51,621 nt of DNA from Burkholderia sp. Ac-20365 (GCF_017104715.1 NZ_JAAGPI010000053.1:1-51621), one strand, 5' to 3'; shown: positions 20,233 to 29,889, counted from the stretch's first letter. Notes: generated from the letters alone by a model not told the origin. Program-made: numbers and translations.

Positions 20233-22149
20233 ATGCATGAACGTCCGATCGACCCTCACGCGCATCATCACGCGCACTGCCTGCCGTTCGGCGCGCAGCT
20301 GCTCGGCGCGGCGAGCGCGAAGCCGCGCACGCGCTTCAGGCTGTGGGCGCCGTCGTGCGCGAAGGTGCAGGTCGTCATTGAAAACGGCGACGCGTCCGGC
20401 GTGCACGACATGAGCGCGACCGGCAACGGCTGGTTCGAACTGGAAGCGGGCTGCGGCGCGGGCACGCTGTATCGCTACAAGCTCGATGGCGCGCTGATGG
20501 TGCCCGACCCGGCGTCGCGCTTCCAGCCGCAGGATGTGCATGGGCCGAGCGAAGTCATCGATCCGCGCGCGTACACATGGGAACACACGCATTGGTGCGG
20601 CCGTGCCTGGGAAGAAACGGTGCTGTACGAGTTGCACGTCGGCGCGCTGGGCGGCTATGCAGGCGTGATGAAACGCCTGCCCGAAATCGCCGCGCTCGGC
20701 GTCACTGCCATCGAACTGATGCCGCTCAACGACTTTCCCGGCAAACGCAACTGGGGCTATGACGGCGTGCTGCCGTATGCGCCGGATTCCGCCTACGGAC
20801 ATCCCGACGAGCTGAAAGCGCTGATCGACGCCGCGCACGGCCACGGTCTCGCCGTGTTTCTCGACGTGGTCTACAACCACTTCGGCCCGGACGGCAACTA
20901 TCTGCATCAGTATGCGAAGCCGTTTTTCCGCGAAGGCACGCATACGCCGTGGGGCCCGGCAATCGATTTCGCGCGCAGCGAAGTCAGCGAATTCTTCTGC
21001 GACAACGCGCTCTACTGGCTCAACGAATATCGCTTCGATGGCTTGCGCATGGACGCCGTGCACGCTATCGATAACGACGAATGGCTGCGCGGTTTCGCCG
21101 ATCACGTGCGCGCGCATGTGCAGCACGGACGTCACGTGCATCTGGTGCTGGAAAACGAGCGCAACACCGCGAATCTGCTCGACACGCATTTCACCGCGCA
21201 ATGGAACGACGACGCGCACAACACGCTGCACGTGCTGCTGACAGGCGAACACGAAGGCTATTACGCCGCCTACGTCGATCAACCAATCCAGCGGCTCGCG
21301 CGGATACTTGGCAGCGGCTTCGGCTATCAGGGCGATCCTTCGCCGATCCACGACGACAAGCCGCGCGGGCAACCGAGCGGCCATCTGCGGCCCACATCGT
21401 TCGTCGCGTTCCTGCAGAACCACGACCAGATCGGCAATCGTGCGATGGGCGAGCGTCTGCGCACGCTGTGCTCCGATGACGCGTTGCGTGCCGCGACGGG
21501 ATTACTGCTGCTGTCACCACAGATTCCGCTGCTGTTCATGGACGAAGAGTACGGCTCGAAGCAGCCGTTCCTGTTCTTCACCGATTACACCGGCGATCTC
21601 GCGAACGCCGTGCGCGAAGGACGCCGCAAGGAATTCGCGCGCTTCTCCGCGTTTGCAGATGAAAAGCGCCGCGCGCTGATTCCCGATCCGAACGATCCGC
21701 AGACGCTAGCGATGTCATCGCCGCCGGCCGAGCGGCTAGCCGAGCGTCACGGCGACACGCCCGAAGCCAAAGACGCGCTCGACTGGATGCACTTCTACAA
21801 ATCCGCGCTGGCCGTACGCGCGAAGCTGATTGCGCCGCGCCTCCGGCATGCGAAGGTACTTGGCGCAAGCGTGCTCAAAGCGGCGGGCGATCAGGATGCG
21901 AACGCGCTCGTCGCGCGCTGGAAACTGGACGATGGCGAGACGCTATCGATCATGCTGAATCTCGGTGCTGAAACCGTGCAACTGACCGAACGCCCTACAG
22001 GCAAGGTGATTTTCGAAACGCCGCCGCGCGTGCGCGATCGAATCGATGCGGGTGAGTTGCAGTCGAACGCATTCGTCGCGTGGCTGACGGGCGATGTCAG
22101 CGACTATGCAACCGGACACGACGTGCGCAAGCACGTGCAAGAGGAGTAA
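20233..22149 (+). CDS. treZ: TreZ: malto-oligosyltrehalose trehalohydrolase
   Basis: The 638-residue enzyme releases trehalose from maltooligosyl-trehalose made by TreY. After an early-set module (FRLWAPSCAKVQVV) it shows ETVLYELHVGALG, the TreZ-type ELMPLNDFPGKRNWGYDGV, DVVYNHFGPDGNYL, nucleophile Asp in DGLRMDAVHAI, acid/base Glu in LVLENERN, and QNHDQIGNRAMG. Length is a little above the usual ~600. ATG 20233 has GGTGAGA just upstream; ATG 20221 would add four residues. It lies 114 bp after glgX on the same strand, and malQ follows after five bases. A 24-codon frame at 20153-20227 in the glgX-treZ gap is not convincing as a gene. Confidence 0.93.
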   Translation: MHERPIDPHAHHHAHCLPFGAQLLGAASAKPRTRFRLWAPSCAKVQVVIENGDASGVHDMSATGNGWFELEAGCGAGTLYRYKLDGALMVPDPASRFQPQDVHGPSEVIDPRAYTWEHTHWCGRAWEETVLYELHVGALGGYAGVMKRLPEIAALGVTAIELMPLNDFPGKRNWGYDGVLPYAPDSAYGHPDELKALIDAAHGHGLAVFLDVVYNHFGPDGNYLHQYAKPFFREGTHTPWGPAIDFARSEVSEFFCDNALYWLNEYRFDGLRMDAVHAIDNDEWLRGFADHVRAHVQHGRHVHLVLENERNTANLLDTHFTAQWNDDAHNTLHVLLTGEHEGYYAAYVDQPIQRLARILGSGFGYQGDPSPIHDDKPRGQPSGHLRPTSFVAFLQNHDQIGNRAMGERLRTLCSDDALRAATGLLLLSPQIPLLFMDEEYGSKQPFLFFTDYTGDLANAVREGRRKEFARFSAFADEKRRALIPDPNDPQTLAMSSPPAERLAERHGDTPEAKDALDWMHFYKSALAVRAKLIAPRLRHAKVLGASVLKAAGDQDANALVARWKLDDGETLSIMLNLGAETVQLTERPTGKVIFETPPRVRDRIDAGELQSNAFVAWLTGDVSDYATGHDVRKHVQEE

Positions 22150-22154
22150 CCCGC

Positions 22155-24335
22155 GTGGCCACGACCCGACGCCCCGGCATTTCCATCGACACGCTCGCCG
22201 CACGCGCAGGCTTCGAAGTCGAATGGGAAGACGCGCATCACAACAGGAAGCGCGTGCCCGACAGCACGCTCGCCGCGCTGCTCGATCGCATGGGCCTGCC
22301 TTGCGGCAACGCTACGCAGATCCGTCAGAGCGCCGCCGCGCTCGAAGCCGAATTGTCCGGCCGCAAGCTGCCGCCGCTGATGACGGTCGAATGCGGACGC
22401 GGCATCGCGCTGCCCGCCGCCGCAATCAAATCGGGCAGTCACTACCGGATCGAACTGGAAAGCGGCTCGCTGATCGACGGACGCTTTACGGCGCCGAAGG
22501 GTGAAGCCGCGCTGCTGTCGCCCATCGACGAGCCCGGCTATCACACGCTCGTGCTCAACGATCACCGGATGACGCTCGCCGTCGCGCCCGCGCAGTGCTA
22601 CACGGTCGCCGACGCATGGCGCGCGATGCACGGCGACGACGCGAAAGCGCCGCCACTGTGGGGCATCGCGGCGCAGATCTATGGCTTGCGGCGAATCGGC
22701 GATGGCGGTATCGGCGATTACACGGCGCTCTCTACGCTCGCCATCGAAAGCGCGAAACGCGGCGCGCATGCGCTCGCCATCAGTCCGACTCACGCAATGT
22801 TCTCCGCGCTGCCGGGATCGTTCAGTCCGTATTCGCCGTCGTCGCGTCTGTGGCTGAACGTCACGCATATCGATCCCGCTGCCGTGTTCGGCGCGCAGGC
22901 GGCGCAAGCCGCGCTCGATGCGGCAGGCGGCATGGAAACGTGGCCGCAGCTCGAAACGCTGCCGCTGATCGACTGGAAAACGGCGACGCCGCTCAAGCTC
23001 AAAGTGTTGCGCGTGCTGTTCGAGCGCTTCTGCGCAAACGACCGCGCGCAGGATTCGCCGCGTGCAGTGGAATTTCACGGCTTTTGCGAGCGCGGCGGAC
23101 GCGCGCTCGAAGACCATGCGCGCTTCGAGGCGCTGCATGCGTTCCAGTTGCTCAATGGCGGCGAAGGCTACTGGCGCAAATGGCCCGACGCGCTGCAAGA
23201 CCCGCGCAGCCCCGAAGTCGAAGCGTTCGCGAACGAGCATCGGCATGAAGTCGAGTTTCATCTGTTCCTGCAATGGCTTGCATCGAAAGGACTGTCGCAT
23301 GCGCAGCATGCCGCGCGCGATGCGGGCATGGCCGTCGGGCTGATTGCGGATCTCGCTGTCGGTTGCGATAGCGCGGGCTCGCACGCGTGGTCGTATCGCG
23401 ACGACATGCTGCACGGCGTGTCCGTCGGCGCGCCGCCCGATCTGTTCAATCAGGCGGGCCAGTCGTGGGGACTCACCACGTTTTCGCCGCGCGCGATGCG
23501 CAACCAGGGCTTCTCGGCGTTCATCGACATGCTGCGCGCAGGGTTCGCGTGCGCGGGCGGCATCCGCATCGATCACATACTCGGGCTGCGGCGCCTCTGG
23601 CTCGTGCCCGAAGGCGAGCCCGCGAAAAACGGCGCGTATCTGCGCTATCCGCTCGAAGACATGCTGCGGCTGATCGCGCTCGAATCGTGGCGGCATCGCG
23701 CGATCGTGATCGGCGAAGATCTCGGCACCGTGCCGCCGGGCTTTCGCGAGCGGCTCACCGACCATGGCCTCGCAGGCATCCGTGTGCTGTGGTTCGAGCG
23801 CACGCGCGACGGCAAGGGCTTCATGGCGCCGGGCGAATGGGACAACGGTGCCGTCGGCACGACGACCACACACGACCTGCCCACCGTCACCGGCTGGTGG
23901 CGTGGCGAGGATATCGTGTGGCGCAATCGCGTCGGTCAGACTGCGCCGCGCGCCGATGGTCGCGACCCGGTGGCGCTCGCGCAGGCGGAACGCGCCGACG
24001 ATCGCGCCGCGCTTTGGCAGGCGTTCCAGCACGCGGGCATCGCCGCGCCCGACGTCGAGCCGCCGCCGCCCGACGAAGCACCCGTCGACGAAGCGCTCGC
24101 GTTCGTCGCCGCGACGCCATCGCCGCTCGTCACGATTCCGCTCGAAGACCTGCTCGGTCTCGCGGATCAGCCGAACCTGCCCGGTTCGATCGACGAGCAT
24201 CCGAACTGGCGCCGCCGCGTCGTTCAGCCCGTCGACGAACTGTTCGCCGACGACACCTTTTGCGACCGTCTGCTCGCGATCGAGCAGGCGCGCACCGACT
24301 CAACCTCAGCTTCTTCGTTGTCCGATACGCCATGA
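22155..24335 (+). CDS. malQ: MalQ: 4-alpha-glucanotransferase (amylomaltase)
   Basis: The 726-residue GH77 enzyme disproportionates maltodextrins, moving glucan segments between chains and releasing glucose. Family motifs are PPLWGIAAQIYGLR, ISPTHAMFSALPG, SPYSPSSRLWLN, nucleophile Asp in GGIRIDHILGLRRLW, acid/base Glu in IGEDLGTVPPG, and TTTTHDLPTVTGWW. The N-terminal ~150 residues are the extra module seen in long MalQ forms. The start is GTG 22155, with GAGGAG at 22141-22146, 8 bp upstream and overlapping the treZ stop; the upstream open frame belongs to treZ. The stop overlaps treY's ATG (ATGA). In this cluster it probably recycles short maltodextrins left by GlgX and TreY. Confidence 0.93.
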   Translation: MATTRRPGISIDTLAARAGFEVEWEDAHHNRKRVPDSTLAALLDRMGLPCGNATQIRQSAAALEAELSGRKLPPLMTVECGRGIALPAAAIKSGSHYRIELESGSLIDGRFTAPKGEAALLSPIDEPGYHTLVLNDHRMTLAVAPAQCYTVADAWRAMHGDDAKAPPLWGIAAQIYGLRRIGDGGIGDYTALSTLAIESAKRGAHALAISPTHAMFSALPGSFSPYSPSSRLWLNVTHIDPAAVFGAQAAQAALDAAGGMETWPQLETLPLIDWKTATPLKLKVLRVLFERFCANDRAQDSPRAVEFHGFCERGGRALEDHARFEALHAFQLLNGGEGYWRKWPDALQDPRSPEVEAFANEHRHEVEFHLFLQWLASKGLSHAQHAARDAGMAVGLIADLAVGCDSAGSHAWSYRDDMLHGVSVGAPPDLFNQAGQSWGLTTFSPRAMRNQGFSAFIDMLRAGFACAGGIRIDHILGLRRLWLVPEGEPAKNGAYLRYPLEDMLRLIALESWRHRAIVIGEDLGTVPPGFRERLTDHGLAGIRVLWFERTRDGKGFMAPGEWDNGAVGTTTTHDLPTVTGWWRGEDIVWRNRVGQTAPRADGRDPVALAQAERADDRAALWQAFQHAGIAAPDVEPPPPDEAPVDEALAFVAATPSPLVTIPLEDLLGLADQPNLPGSIDEHPNWRRRVVQPVDELFADDTFCDRLLAIEQARTDSTSASSLSDTP

Positions 24336-27172
24336 CTGTTCCGCGCGCCACGCTCCGACTCCAGTTCCATCGCGACTTCACGTTCGACGATGCGCTCGCG
24401 CACGTCGACTATTTCGCCGCGCTCGGCGTGAGCCATCTGTACGCTTCGCCGATCACGACAGCCACGCCCGGCTCGACGCACGGCTACGACACCGTCGACT
24501 ACAGCCAGGTCAGCGCCGAATGCGGCGGCGAACATGGCTTGCGACGCCTGACCGACAAGCTGCACGAACTCGGCATGGGCCTGATCGTCGATGTCGTGCC
24601 GAATCATATGGGCGTAAGCAAACACAACGCGTGGTGGCAGGACATTCTCGAATGGGGCCGCCATAGCGCGTTTGCGCGTTATTTCGATGTCGACTGGCAC
24701 TCGCCCGACCCTGCCCTGCGCGGCAAGGTGCTGATGCCCGTGCTCGGCGCGGCGTATGGCGAGGAGCTGGTCGCGGGCCGCATCGCGCTGCGTTTCGATG
24801 CCGACAACGGCCGCTTCAACATCGTCTATGCCGACGAGCACGAATGCCCAGTGTGTCCGATCGACTACGCGGCGATCCTGCAATCGGCGGATCGAGCCGA
24901 CCTGAGCGCGCTCGCCGAGCGCTTCACGTCGATCACGACACAGCCCGCCGATCATCCACGCGCGGCCGTTGGCCGCGAAGCGCTGCGCGAGTTCGTGCGG
25001 CAGAACGGCGCGGCGGCGATCGAGTTCGTGCTCGAAGCGTATTCGCCGAACGATCCCGTCACGCGCGACCGGCTGCATCGTCTGATCGAACGGCAGCATT
25101 TCAGGCTCGCCTGGTGGCGCACGGCATCGGATGAAGTGAACTGGCGGCGTTTCTTCGATATCAGCTCGCTCGCGGCCGTGCGCGTCGAGCGGCCCGAAGT
25201 GTTCGATGCCGTGCACGCGCTGATCTTCCGGCTCTATGCGGAAGGCGTGATCGACGGCGTACGTATCGATCATATCGACGGACTGGCGGAGCCGCGCGAG
25301 TACACGCAGCGGCTGCGGCAGCGGCTGTCGGAACTGCGCGAAGGCACGACGCCGTATGTCGTCGTCGAGAAAATACTCGGACGCGGCGAGGCGCTGCGCG
25401 ATGACTGGCCCGTCGACGGCACGACAGGCTACGACTTCATGAACGATGCGGGCGCGCTGCTGCACGATCCCGCCGGCGCCGCGCCGCTCGCCGATGCGTG
25501 GGCCGCGCTGAGCGGCCGCCCCGCAAACTTCGCCGACGAAGCGCTGCCCGCGCGCCGCAAGATTCTCGCGGAGAATCTGCCTGCGGAACTGGACCGCGCC
25601 GCGCGCGCACTGCATCGCCTCGCGCGCGACAGCATCACCACGCGCGATTTCACCTACACGACGATCCGGCGCGTCACCAATGAGGTGGCCGCGCATTTCC
25701 CCGTCTATCGCATTTATCCTCAGAACGGGCTGCGCAGCGCCGCGGACAACGTGTACTTCGACATCGCGCTCGATGCCGCGAAAGCGACGCTGTCGCGCGC
25801 CGATCATGGCGTGCTGGCGCGCGTCGATGCGTGGCTCGGCAACGGCGCGGACGAAACCGGCAATGGACGCAACGGCACGCAACAGGCGCCGCAGCAGAAC
25901 GGCGGCGCGGGTGCGTTCAATCACACGGCGTCGGCGCGCCGCACCGTGCAGACGCTGTTCTCGCAACTGACGGCGCCCGTCGCGGCGAAGGCGATCGAAG
26001 ATACCGCGTGCTATCGCTACGGGCGTTTGCTGTCGCGTTGCGAAGTGGGCGCGGATCCGGGCGAATTCGCGCTGACGGTCGAGCAGTTTCACGCGGGCAA
26101 TCAGGAGCGCGCACGGCGCTTCCCGCACGCAATGCTCGCGACGGCGACTCACGATCACAAGCGCGGCGAGGACACGCGCGCGCGCATCGCCGTGCTGAGC
26201 GAAATCGCCGATGAGTGGATCGCGACGCTGCGCGCGTGGACGACGTTGAACACGCCGCACCGGCGCGCGCTGGAAGATAACGCCGACGACTGGGCGCCAG
26301 ACGCCGGCGCCGAAGCGATGCTGTATCAGACGTTGGTGGGATGCTGGCCACCGGGCCTTTCGCCCGACGACGAAGCCGGCGTGAAAGCGCTCGCCGGGCG
26401 CGTCGCGCAATGGCAACTGAAGGCGCTGCGCGAAGCGAAGCTGCGCACCACGTGGCTTGCACCTGATGAGGCGTTCGAGAATGGCTGCCGCGAGTTTCTG
26501 TTCGACATTCTGGCGCCGCAGCGCCGCGATGGATTTTTGCGCGAGCTAACCGCGTTCGTTAAGCGGATCGGTCGTGCAGGTGTCGTGAACAGCCTGCAGC
26601 AAACGGTGCTGCGGCTGGCATCGCCGGGCGTGCCCGATCTCTATCAGGGTACCGAACTATGGGACTTCAGCCTCGTCGATCCCGATAACCGACGTCCCGT
26701 CGACTTCGCGCAGCGTCATGCGATGCTCGCCGAAGCGCCGCCATCTGACTATCTCGCCGGCTGGCGCGATGGCCGCGTGAAGCTTGCGATCATCCAGCGC
26801 ATGCTCGCGCTGCGCATGCAGATTCCCGAATTGCTGCGCAACGGCAGTTATGTGCCGCTCACGGTGCAAGGCAAGTACGCGCAACACGCTATTGCGTTCG
26901 CGCGCCGGCAGGGCAATTGCTGGGCCGTGGTGATCGCGACGCGCCTGTCGATGGCCTTGCTCGATGCCGACAGCGACCTGCCGCTCGTCGATCCGATTGC
27001 GTGGGACGATACGGCGGTTCTGATGCCCGAAGAACTGTTCGGGCGCGCGTTGTTCGACTGGCTGAGCCCGGCCGCGCCGAAGGTCGAGGATACCGGCTTG
27101 CTCTATCTGCGCGATGCGCTGACGACGATGCCTGTGGCCGTGCTCGTGGAGGATGGGGTGCCGCGGGTGTGA
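24332..27172 (+). CDS. treY: TreY: malto-oligosyltrehalose synthase
   Basis: The 946-residue GH13 enzyme turns the reducing-end alpha-1,4 bond of a maltodextrin into the alpha,alpha-1,1 bond of trehalose. Motifs are RATLRLQFHRDFTFDDA at the N-terminus, LYASPITTATPGSTHGYD, DVVPNHMGV, nucleophile Asp in GVRIDHIDGLAEP, acid/base Glu in VVVEKILG, TATHDHKRGEDTRARI, and the C-terminal PGVPDLYQGTELWDFSLVDP. The start ATG 24332 overlaps malQ's TGA. A Gly/Asn/Gln-rich insertion lies near residues 505-530. It is the last gene of the cluster; its stop is 3 bp from the stop of the convergent CNNM gene, so no room is left for a separate terminator between them. Confidence 0.95.
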   Translation: MTVPRATLRLQFHRDFTFDDALAHVDYFAALGVSHLYASPITTATPGSTHGYDTVDYSQVSAECGGEHGLRRLTDKLHELGMGLIVDVVPNHMGVSKHNAWWQDILEWGRHSAFARYFDVDWHSPDPALRGKVLMPVLGAAYGEELVAGRIALRFDADNGRFNIVYADEHECPVCPIDYAAILQSADRADLSALAERFTSITTQPADHPRAAVGREALREFVRQNGAAAIEFVLEAYSPNDPVTRDRLHRLIERQHFRLAWWRTASDEVNWRRFFDISSLAAVRVERPEVFDAVHALIFRLYAEGVIDGVRIDHIDGLAEPREYTQRLRQRLSELREGTTPYVVVEKILGRGEALRDDWPVDGTTGYDFMNDAGALLHDPAGAAPLADAWAALSGRPANFADEALPARRKILAENLPAELDRAARALHRLARDSITTRDFTYTTIRRVTNEVAAHFPVYRIYPQNGLRSAADNVYFDIALDAAKATLSRADHGVLARVDAWLGNGADETGNGRNGTQQAPQQNGGAGAFNHTASARRTVQTLFSQLTAPVAAKAIEDTACYRYGRLLSRCEVGADPGEFALTVEQFHAGNQERARRFPHAMLATATHDHKRGEDTRARIAVLSEIADEWIATLRAWTTLNTPHRRALEDNADDWAPDAGAEAMLYQTLVGCWPPGLSPDDEAGVKALAGRVAQWQLKALREAKLRTTWLAPDEAFENGCREFLFDILAPQRRDGFLRELTAFVKRIGRAGVVNSLQQTVLRLASPGVPDLYQGTELWDFSLVDPDNRRPVDFAQRHAMLAEAPPSDYLAGWRDGRVKLAIIQRMLALRMQIPELLRNGSYVPLTVQGKYAQHAIAFARRQGNCWAVVIATRLSMALLDADSDLPLVDPIAWDDTAVLMPEELFGRALFDWLSPAAPKVEDTGLLYLRDALTTMPVAVLVEDGVPRV

Positions 27173-27175
27173 CGC

Positions 27176-28537
27176 TCAGCCGCCTTCATCGTCGTACGTC
27201 TTCGGATAAACGCGCACGAGCACGATGCGCGGCCCCTTCATCTTCTTCACGACCACGTCGAAGCGATCGAAATCGACGCGCTGCCCTTCTTCCGGCAGAT
27301 CGGCGAGCGCGTTGATCACAAGACCGCCAACGGATTCAGCACTGCCCTCGTCGATATCGATACCGAGCGCGCGCTCCAGCGACACCACCGGCAAACTGCC
27401 TTTGCCCATCAACGTGCCGTCGTCCATGCGCGTCCAGTCGGCGTCGCCCTGGCGGAACTCGTCGTGAATCTGGCCGACGAGTGCGCCCAGCAGATTGTCG
27501 AGCGTGAGGAAGCCGATCGGCTTAGCGTTCTTCTGACCGACCAGCGCAAGATGCGGCGCGCCCTTGCGGAAGCGCCGGAACAGTTCGAGCGCAGGCATAT
27601 TGGGCTTCACGTACTGCACGGGGCGCACGTAATGCGACAGGTCGTCGAGCGTGCTGCCAGCGTGACGCGCCAGCAGCAGATCCTTCAGATGGATCGTCCC
27701 CGCCACGCGTTCGCCCGTACCATCTTCGAGCAACGGATAACGGCTGAAACGATGGCGCGCGATGATCTGCATGTTGTCGCGCCACGGTAGATCGCGACGC
27801 AAGCTCACCAGTTCGTGCGCGGGCCGCATCAGGTCGGACACGGTCATGCGCGAAAAATCGAGCGAATGCGCGATCGTGTTCCATTCGTCCTGCGAGTAGG
27901 CGTCCTTCGGACCGTCGAGTTCATTCGCGACGCTCGCGTGGCGGCCGCGCAGGATCAGCTTCAGTTCGTCCGTCGAGTAATGCGTGTCGCCGCCGTGATC
28001 GGCCGTCAGACCGGCGAGGCGCAGTACCGCGTTCGCGCTCGAGTTGAGCACCCAGATTGCCGGGTACATCGCCCAATAGAAGCCGTATAGCGGCATCGCC
28101 GTCCACAGCGAGACATGCTCCGACTGGCGGATGGCCAGCGACTTCGGCGCCAGTTCGCCCACGACGATGTGCAGAAACGAAATGCACGAGAACGCAAAGA
28201 ACAGCGAGATGCCGTGGATCAACTGCTCGTTCTCAATGCCGAACAGATGAAACACCGGGTTCAGCAGTTCAGCGAACGCGGGCTCGCCAATCCAGCCAAG
28301 TCCCAGCGACGCAAGCGTGATACCCAGTTGGCACGCGGACAGATACGCATCCAGCCGGCCATGCACCTTCGCGAGCAGCTTGCCGCGCAGGCCGTGCTTC
28401 TCCGCAAGCGTCTGGACGCGCGTCTGCCGCAGCTTGACGAGACCGAATTCCGCGGCAACAAAGAAACCGTTGAGGGCAACGAGTAACAACGCGCCAATTA
28501 GGGCGACGAACTGGATCAAAGCGAAGGACTCCGGCAA
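27176..28537 (-). CDS. CNNM/CBS-domain membrane protein (HlyC/CorC family)
   Basis: The 453-residue protein has the layout of the CNNM/CorC family: a membrane domain with about four hydrophobic segments (roughly 8-28, 60-82, 100-125 and 135-160), a CBS pair (about 210-340, with DLMRPAHELVSL and HRFSRYPLLED), and the C-terminal CorC_HlyC transporter-associated domain (about 355-450, ending in MKGPRIVLVRVYP). Conserved membrane phrases are LNGFFVAAEFGLVKLR and HIVVGELAPKSLAI. Homologues are linked to Mg2+/Co2+ efflux; the older name haemolysin is misleading. It is the downstream neighbour of the kinase-like gene, separated by a hairpin, and converges with treY. Confidence 0.9.
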   Translation of the reverse strand: MPESFALIQFVALIGALLLVALNGFFVAAEFGLVKLRQTRVQTLAEKHGLRGKLLAKVHGRLDAYLSACQLGITLASLGLGWIGEPAFAELLNPVFHLFGIENEQLIHGISLFFAFSCISFLHIVVGELAPKSLAIRQSEHVSLWTAMPLYGFYWAMYPAIWVLNSSANAVLRLAGLTADHGGDTHYSTDELKLILRGRHASVANELDGPKDAYSQDEWNTIAHSLDFSRMTVSDLMRPAHELVSLRRDLPWRDNMQIIARHRFSRYPLLEDGTGERVAGTIHLKDLLLARHAGSTLDDLSHYVRPVQYVKPNMPALELFRRFRKGAPHLALVGQKNAKPIGFLTLDNLLGALVGQIHDEFRQGDADWTRMDDGTLMGKGSLPVVSLERALGIDIDEGSAESVGGLVINALADLPEEGQRVDFDRFDVVVKKMKGPRIVLVRVYPKTYDDEGG

Positions 28538-28580
28538 CTAAAGCCGTCAGTATAGAGGGCGAAAGGCATCTGAAAGTGCT

Positions 28581-28622
28581 GCGCGCACGTGAGCTGGCCA
28601 TCTGGCCAGGCCGGGTGCGCGC
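28581..28622 (-). terminator. GC-rich stem-loop after the kinase-like gene
   Basis: GCGCGCAC (28581-28588) pairs exactly with GTGCGCGC (28615-28622), with an inner CTGGCCA/TGGCCAG palindrome. It starts right after the stop codon of the minus-strand gene. No clear T-run follows, so it may slow or stop transcription only weakly. Confidence 0.35.
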
Positions 28623-29423
28623 TCATGCGCCAGCGAGCGGCACGCGCAGCTTGAGCGTGGTCGGCTGGCCGTCCGCCCATTCGCCCTGCTCGAATGCACC
28701 GTCGTGTGCTTCCGCAATGCGCTTGCACAGCCCGAGCACCCACGAAATACGGCCCGCTTCGCGCGGGTGCGTCGCTTGCGCACGCGCGAAGTTTTCGAGC
28801 ACGTGGGGCAACGCGGTATCCGTCAGCGCTGCGGGCGTGGCCTGCCAGACGACGGTAGCGTGGAACATCGAAGCATCAACATTCGCGTCGATCTTCACCG
28901 TCGTGCCGCTCGCGCTCGCTTCGACTGCGAACGTGCCGAGCAGCCACAACGCGGCGGCAAGTCGCTCGCGGTCGCCGTTCAATTGCTGCGCGCCAAGCGA
29001 CGAGTCGAGTTCGAGTGTGACACCACGCCGCACCGCAAGCGCTTCGCGCACGTCGCCGATGGTTTCGTCGAGCAATGGACGCAGCGCGAACGGCGCACGC
29101 GTCAACGCGAGCGCTTTGGTCTCGGCACGCGTGGTATCGACGATCGATTCGAGCAGCTTCACCTGCTGCTCGACGCCGCTGCGAATGCCTTCGAGCGCAC
29201 GCTGTGCGGTCGCGTCGTTCGTATCGATCTTGCGATCGAGCACATAGGCCCAGCTATGAATGGCATTGAGCGGGCTGCGCAGGTCGTGCGAGACCAGCGA
29301 CAGCACGTGATCGCGCATGAAAAGCGCCGTTTCGGCGCTGCGGCGCGCGGTGCGTTCGGTGACGGCGGGCGTCTCTTCGCTGCGGCCCGAAGGAGACGGG
29401 GTTGACGTGGTCACGATCGACAT
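28623..29423 (-). CDS. Soluble histidine-kinase-like protein with degenerate ATPase domain
   Basis: The 266-residue protein has a good dimerisation/phosphoacceptor H-box (LSLVSHDLRSPLNAIHSWAY, about residues 43-62) and a following coiled-coil helix. There is no membrane segment or recognised sensor domain. The part where the HATPase domain should be has the right length and a final GLCKRIAEAHDG. However, the N-box Asn is missing (RLAAALWLLGTFAVEAS in its place), the G1 box DxGxG is absent (VVWQATPAAL), and the G2 box is only a partial ISWVLGL. It probably cannot bind ATP normally. No response regulator is adjacent. I chose the ATG at 29423; the frame is open 28 codons upstream. It is divergent from the FKBP gene. 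Confidence 0.7.
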   Translation of the reverse strand: MSIVTTSTPSPSGRSEETPAVTERTARRSAETALFMRDHVLSLVSHDLRSPLNAIHSWAYVLDRKIDTNDATAQRALEGIRSGVEQQVKLLESIVDTTRAETKALALTRAPFALRPLLDETIGDVREALAVRRGVTLELDSSLGAQQLNGDRERLAAALWLLGTFAVEASASGTTVKIDANVDASMFHATVVWQATPAALTDTALPHVLENFARAQATHPREAGRISWVLGLCKRIAEAHDGAFEQGEWADGQPTTLKLRVPLAGA

Positions 29424-29510
29424 CCTTGTTGGCGGTTTATCGTTGGTTGCGGTCTGGACATTATAGGCATGGCCGTCCAGCCAATCTTCGCGACAGTACG
29501 ACAACACGCC

Positions 29511-29541
29511 TACAATAGCGGTTTCGAACGATTACAAGGAG
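29511..29541 (+). promoter_or_regulatory. Probable -10 box and ribosome site of the FKBP gene
   Basis: TACAAT at 29511-29516 is a good -10 box; a weak -35 (TTCGCG) lies 18 bp upstream. AAGGAG at 29536-29541 sits 6 bp before ATG 29548 and is one of the strongest ribosome sites in the window, consistent with an abundant protein. Confidence 0.5.
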
Positions 29542-29547
29542 CATCGC

Positions 29548-29889
29548 ATGTCCAAAGTCACCACGGCCTCGGGCCTCCAGTACGAAGATCTGACGGAAGG
29601 CACGGGCGCCGAGGCGAAGGCCGGCCAGACCGTCAGCGTTCACTACACCGGCTGGCTGACGGACGGCCAGAAGTTCGACTCGAGCAAGGACCGCAACGAC
29701 CCGTTCGCGTTCGTGCTGGGCGGCGGCATGGTCATCAAGGGCTGGGACGAAGGCGTGCAGGGCATGAAGGTCGGCGGCGTGCGCAAGCTCACCATTCCAC
29801 CGCAACTCGGCTATGGCGTGCGCGGCGCGGGCGGCGTGATTCCGCCGAATGCAACGCTCGTGTTCGAAGTCGAATTGCTCGACGTCTGA
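29548..29889 (+). CDS. FKBP-type peptidyl-prolyl cis-trans isomerase
   Basis: The 113-residue protein is a single, complete FKBP domain that speeds cis-trans isomerisation of prolyl bonds. The active-site residues are in their usual setting: VHYTGWLTDGQKFDSS, FVLGGGMVIKGWDEGVQGMK, and the final GVIPPNATLVFEVELLDV. There is no signal peptide, so it is cytoplasmic, and there is no insert-in-flap domain, so it is the small FkpB/Mip-core-like form rather than SlyD. Homologous small FKBPs are conserved in Burkholderia. It has a strong ribosome site (AAGGAG) and its own promoter. A regulator gene follows after 31 bp on the same strand. Confidence 0.95.
   Translation: MSKVTTASGLQYEDLTEGTGAEAKAGQTVSVHYTGWLTDGQKFDSSKDRNDPFAFVLGGGMVIKGWDEGVQGMKVGGVRKLTIPPQLGYGVRGAGGVIPPNATLVFEVELLDV

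Noticed and set aside
22104..26416. Very long open frames on the minus strand opposite malQ and treY (about 700 codons each)
   Set aside because: They mirror the high-GC third positions of the true genes, are dominated by Arg, Ala and His with no domain motifs, and overlap GH77 and GH13 genes with all catalytic motifs intact.
28593..28609. Short CTGGCCA/TGGCCAG palindrome as an operator
   Set aside because: It lies inside a larger hairpin directly after a stop codon, so a 3' RNA structure is the simpler reading.
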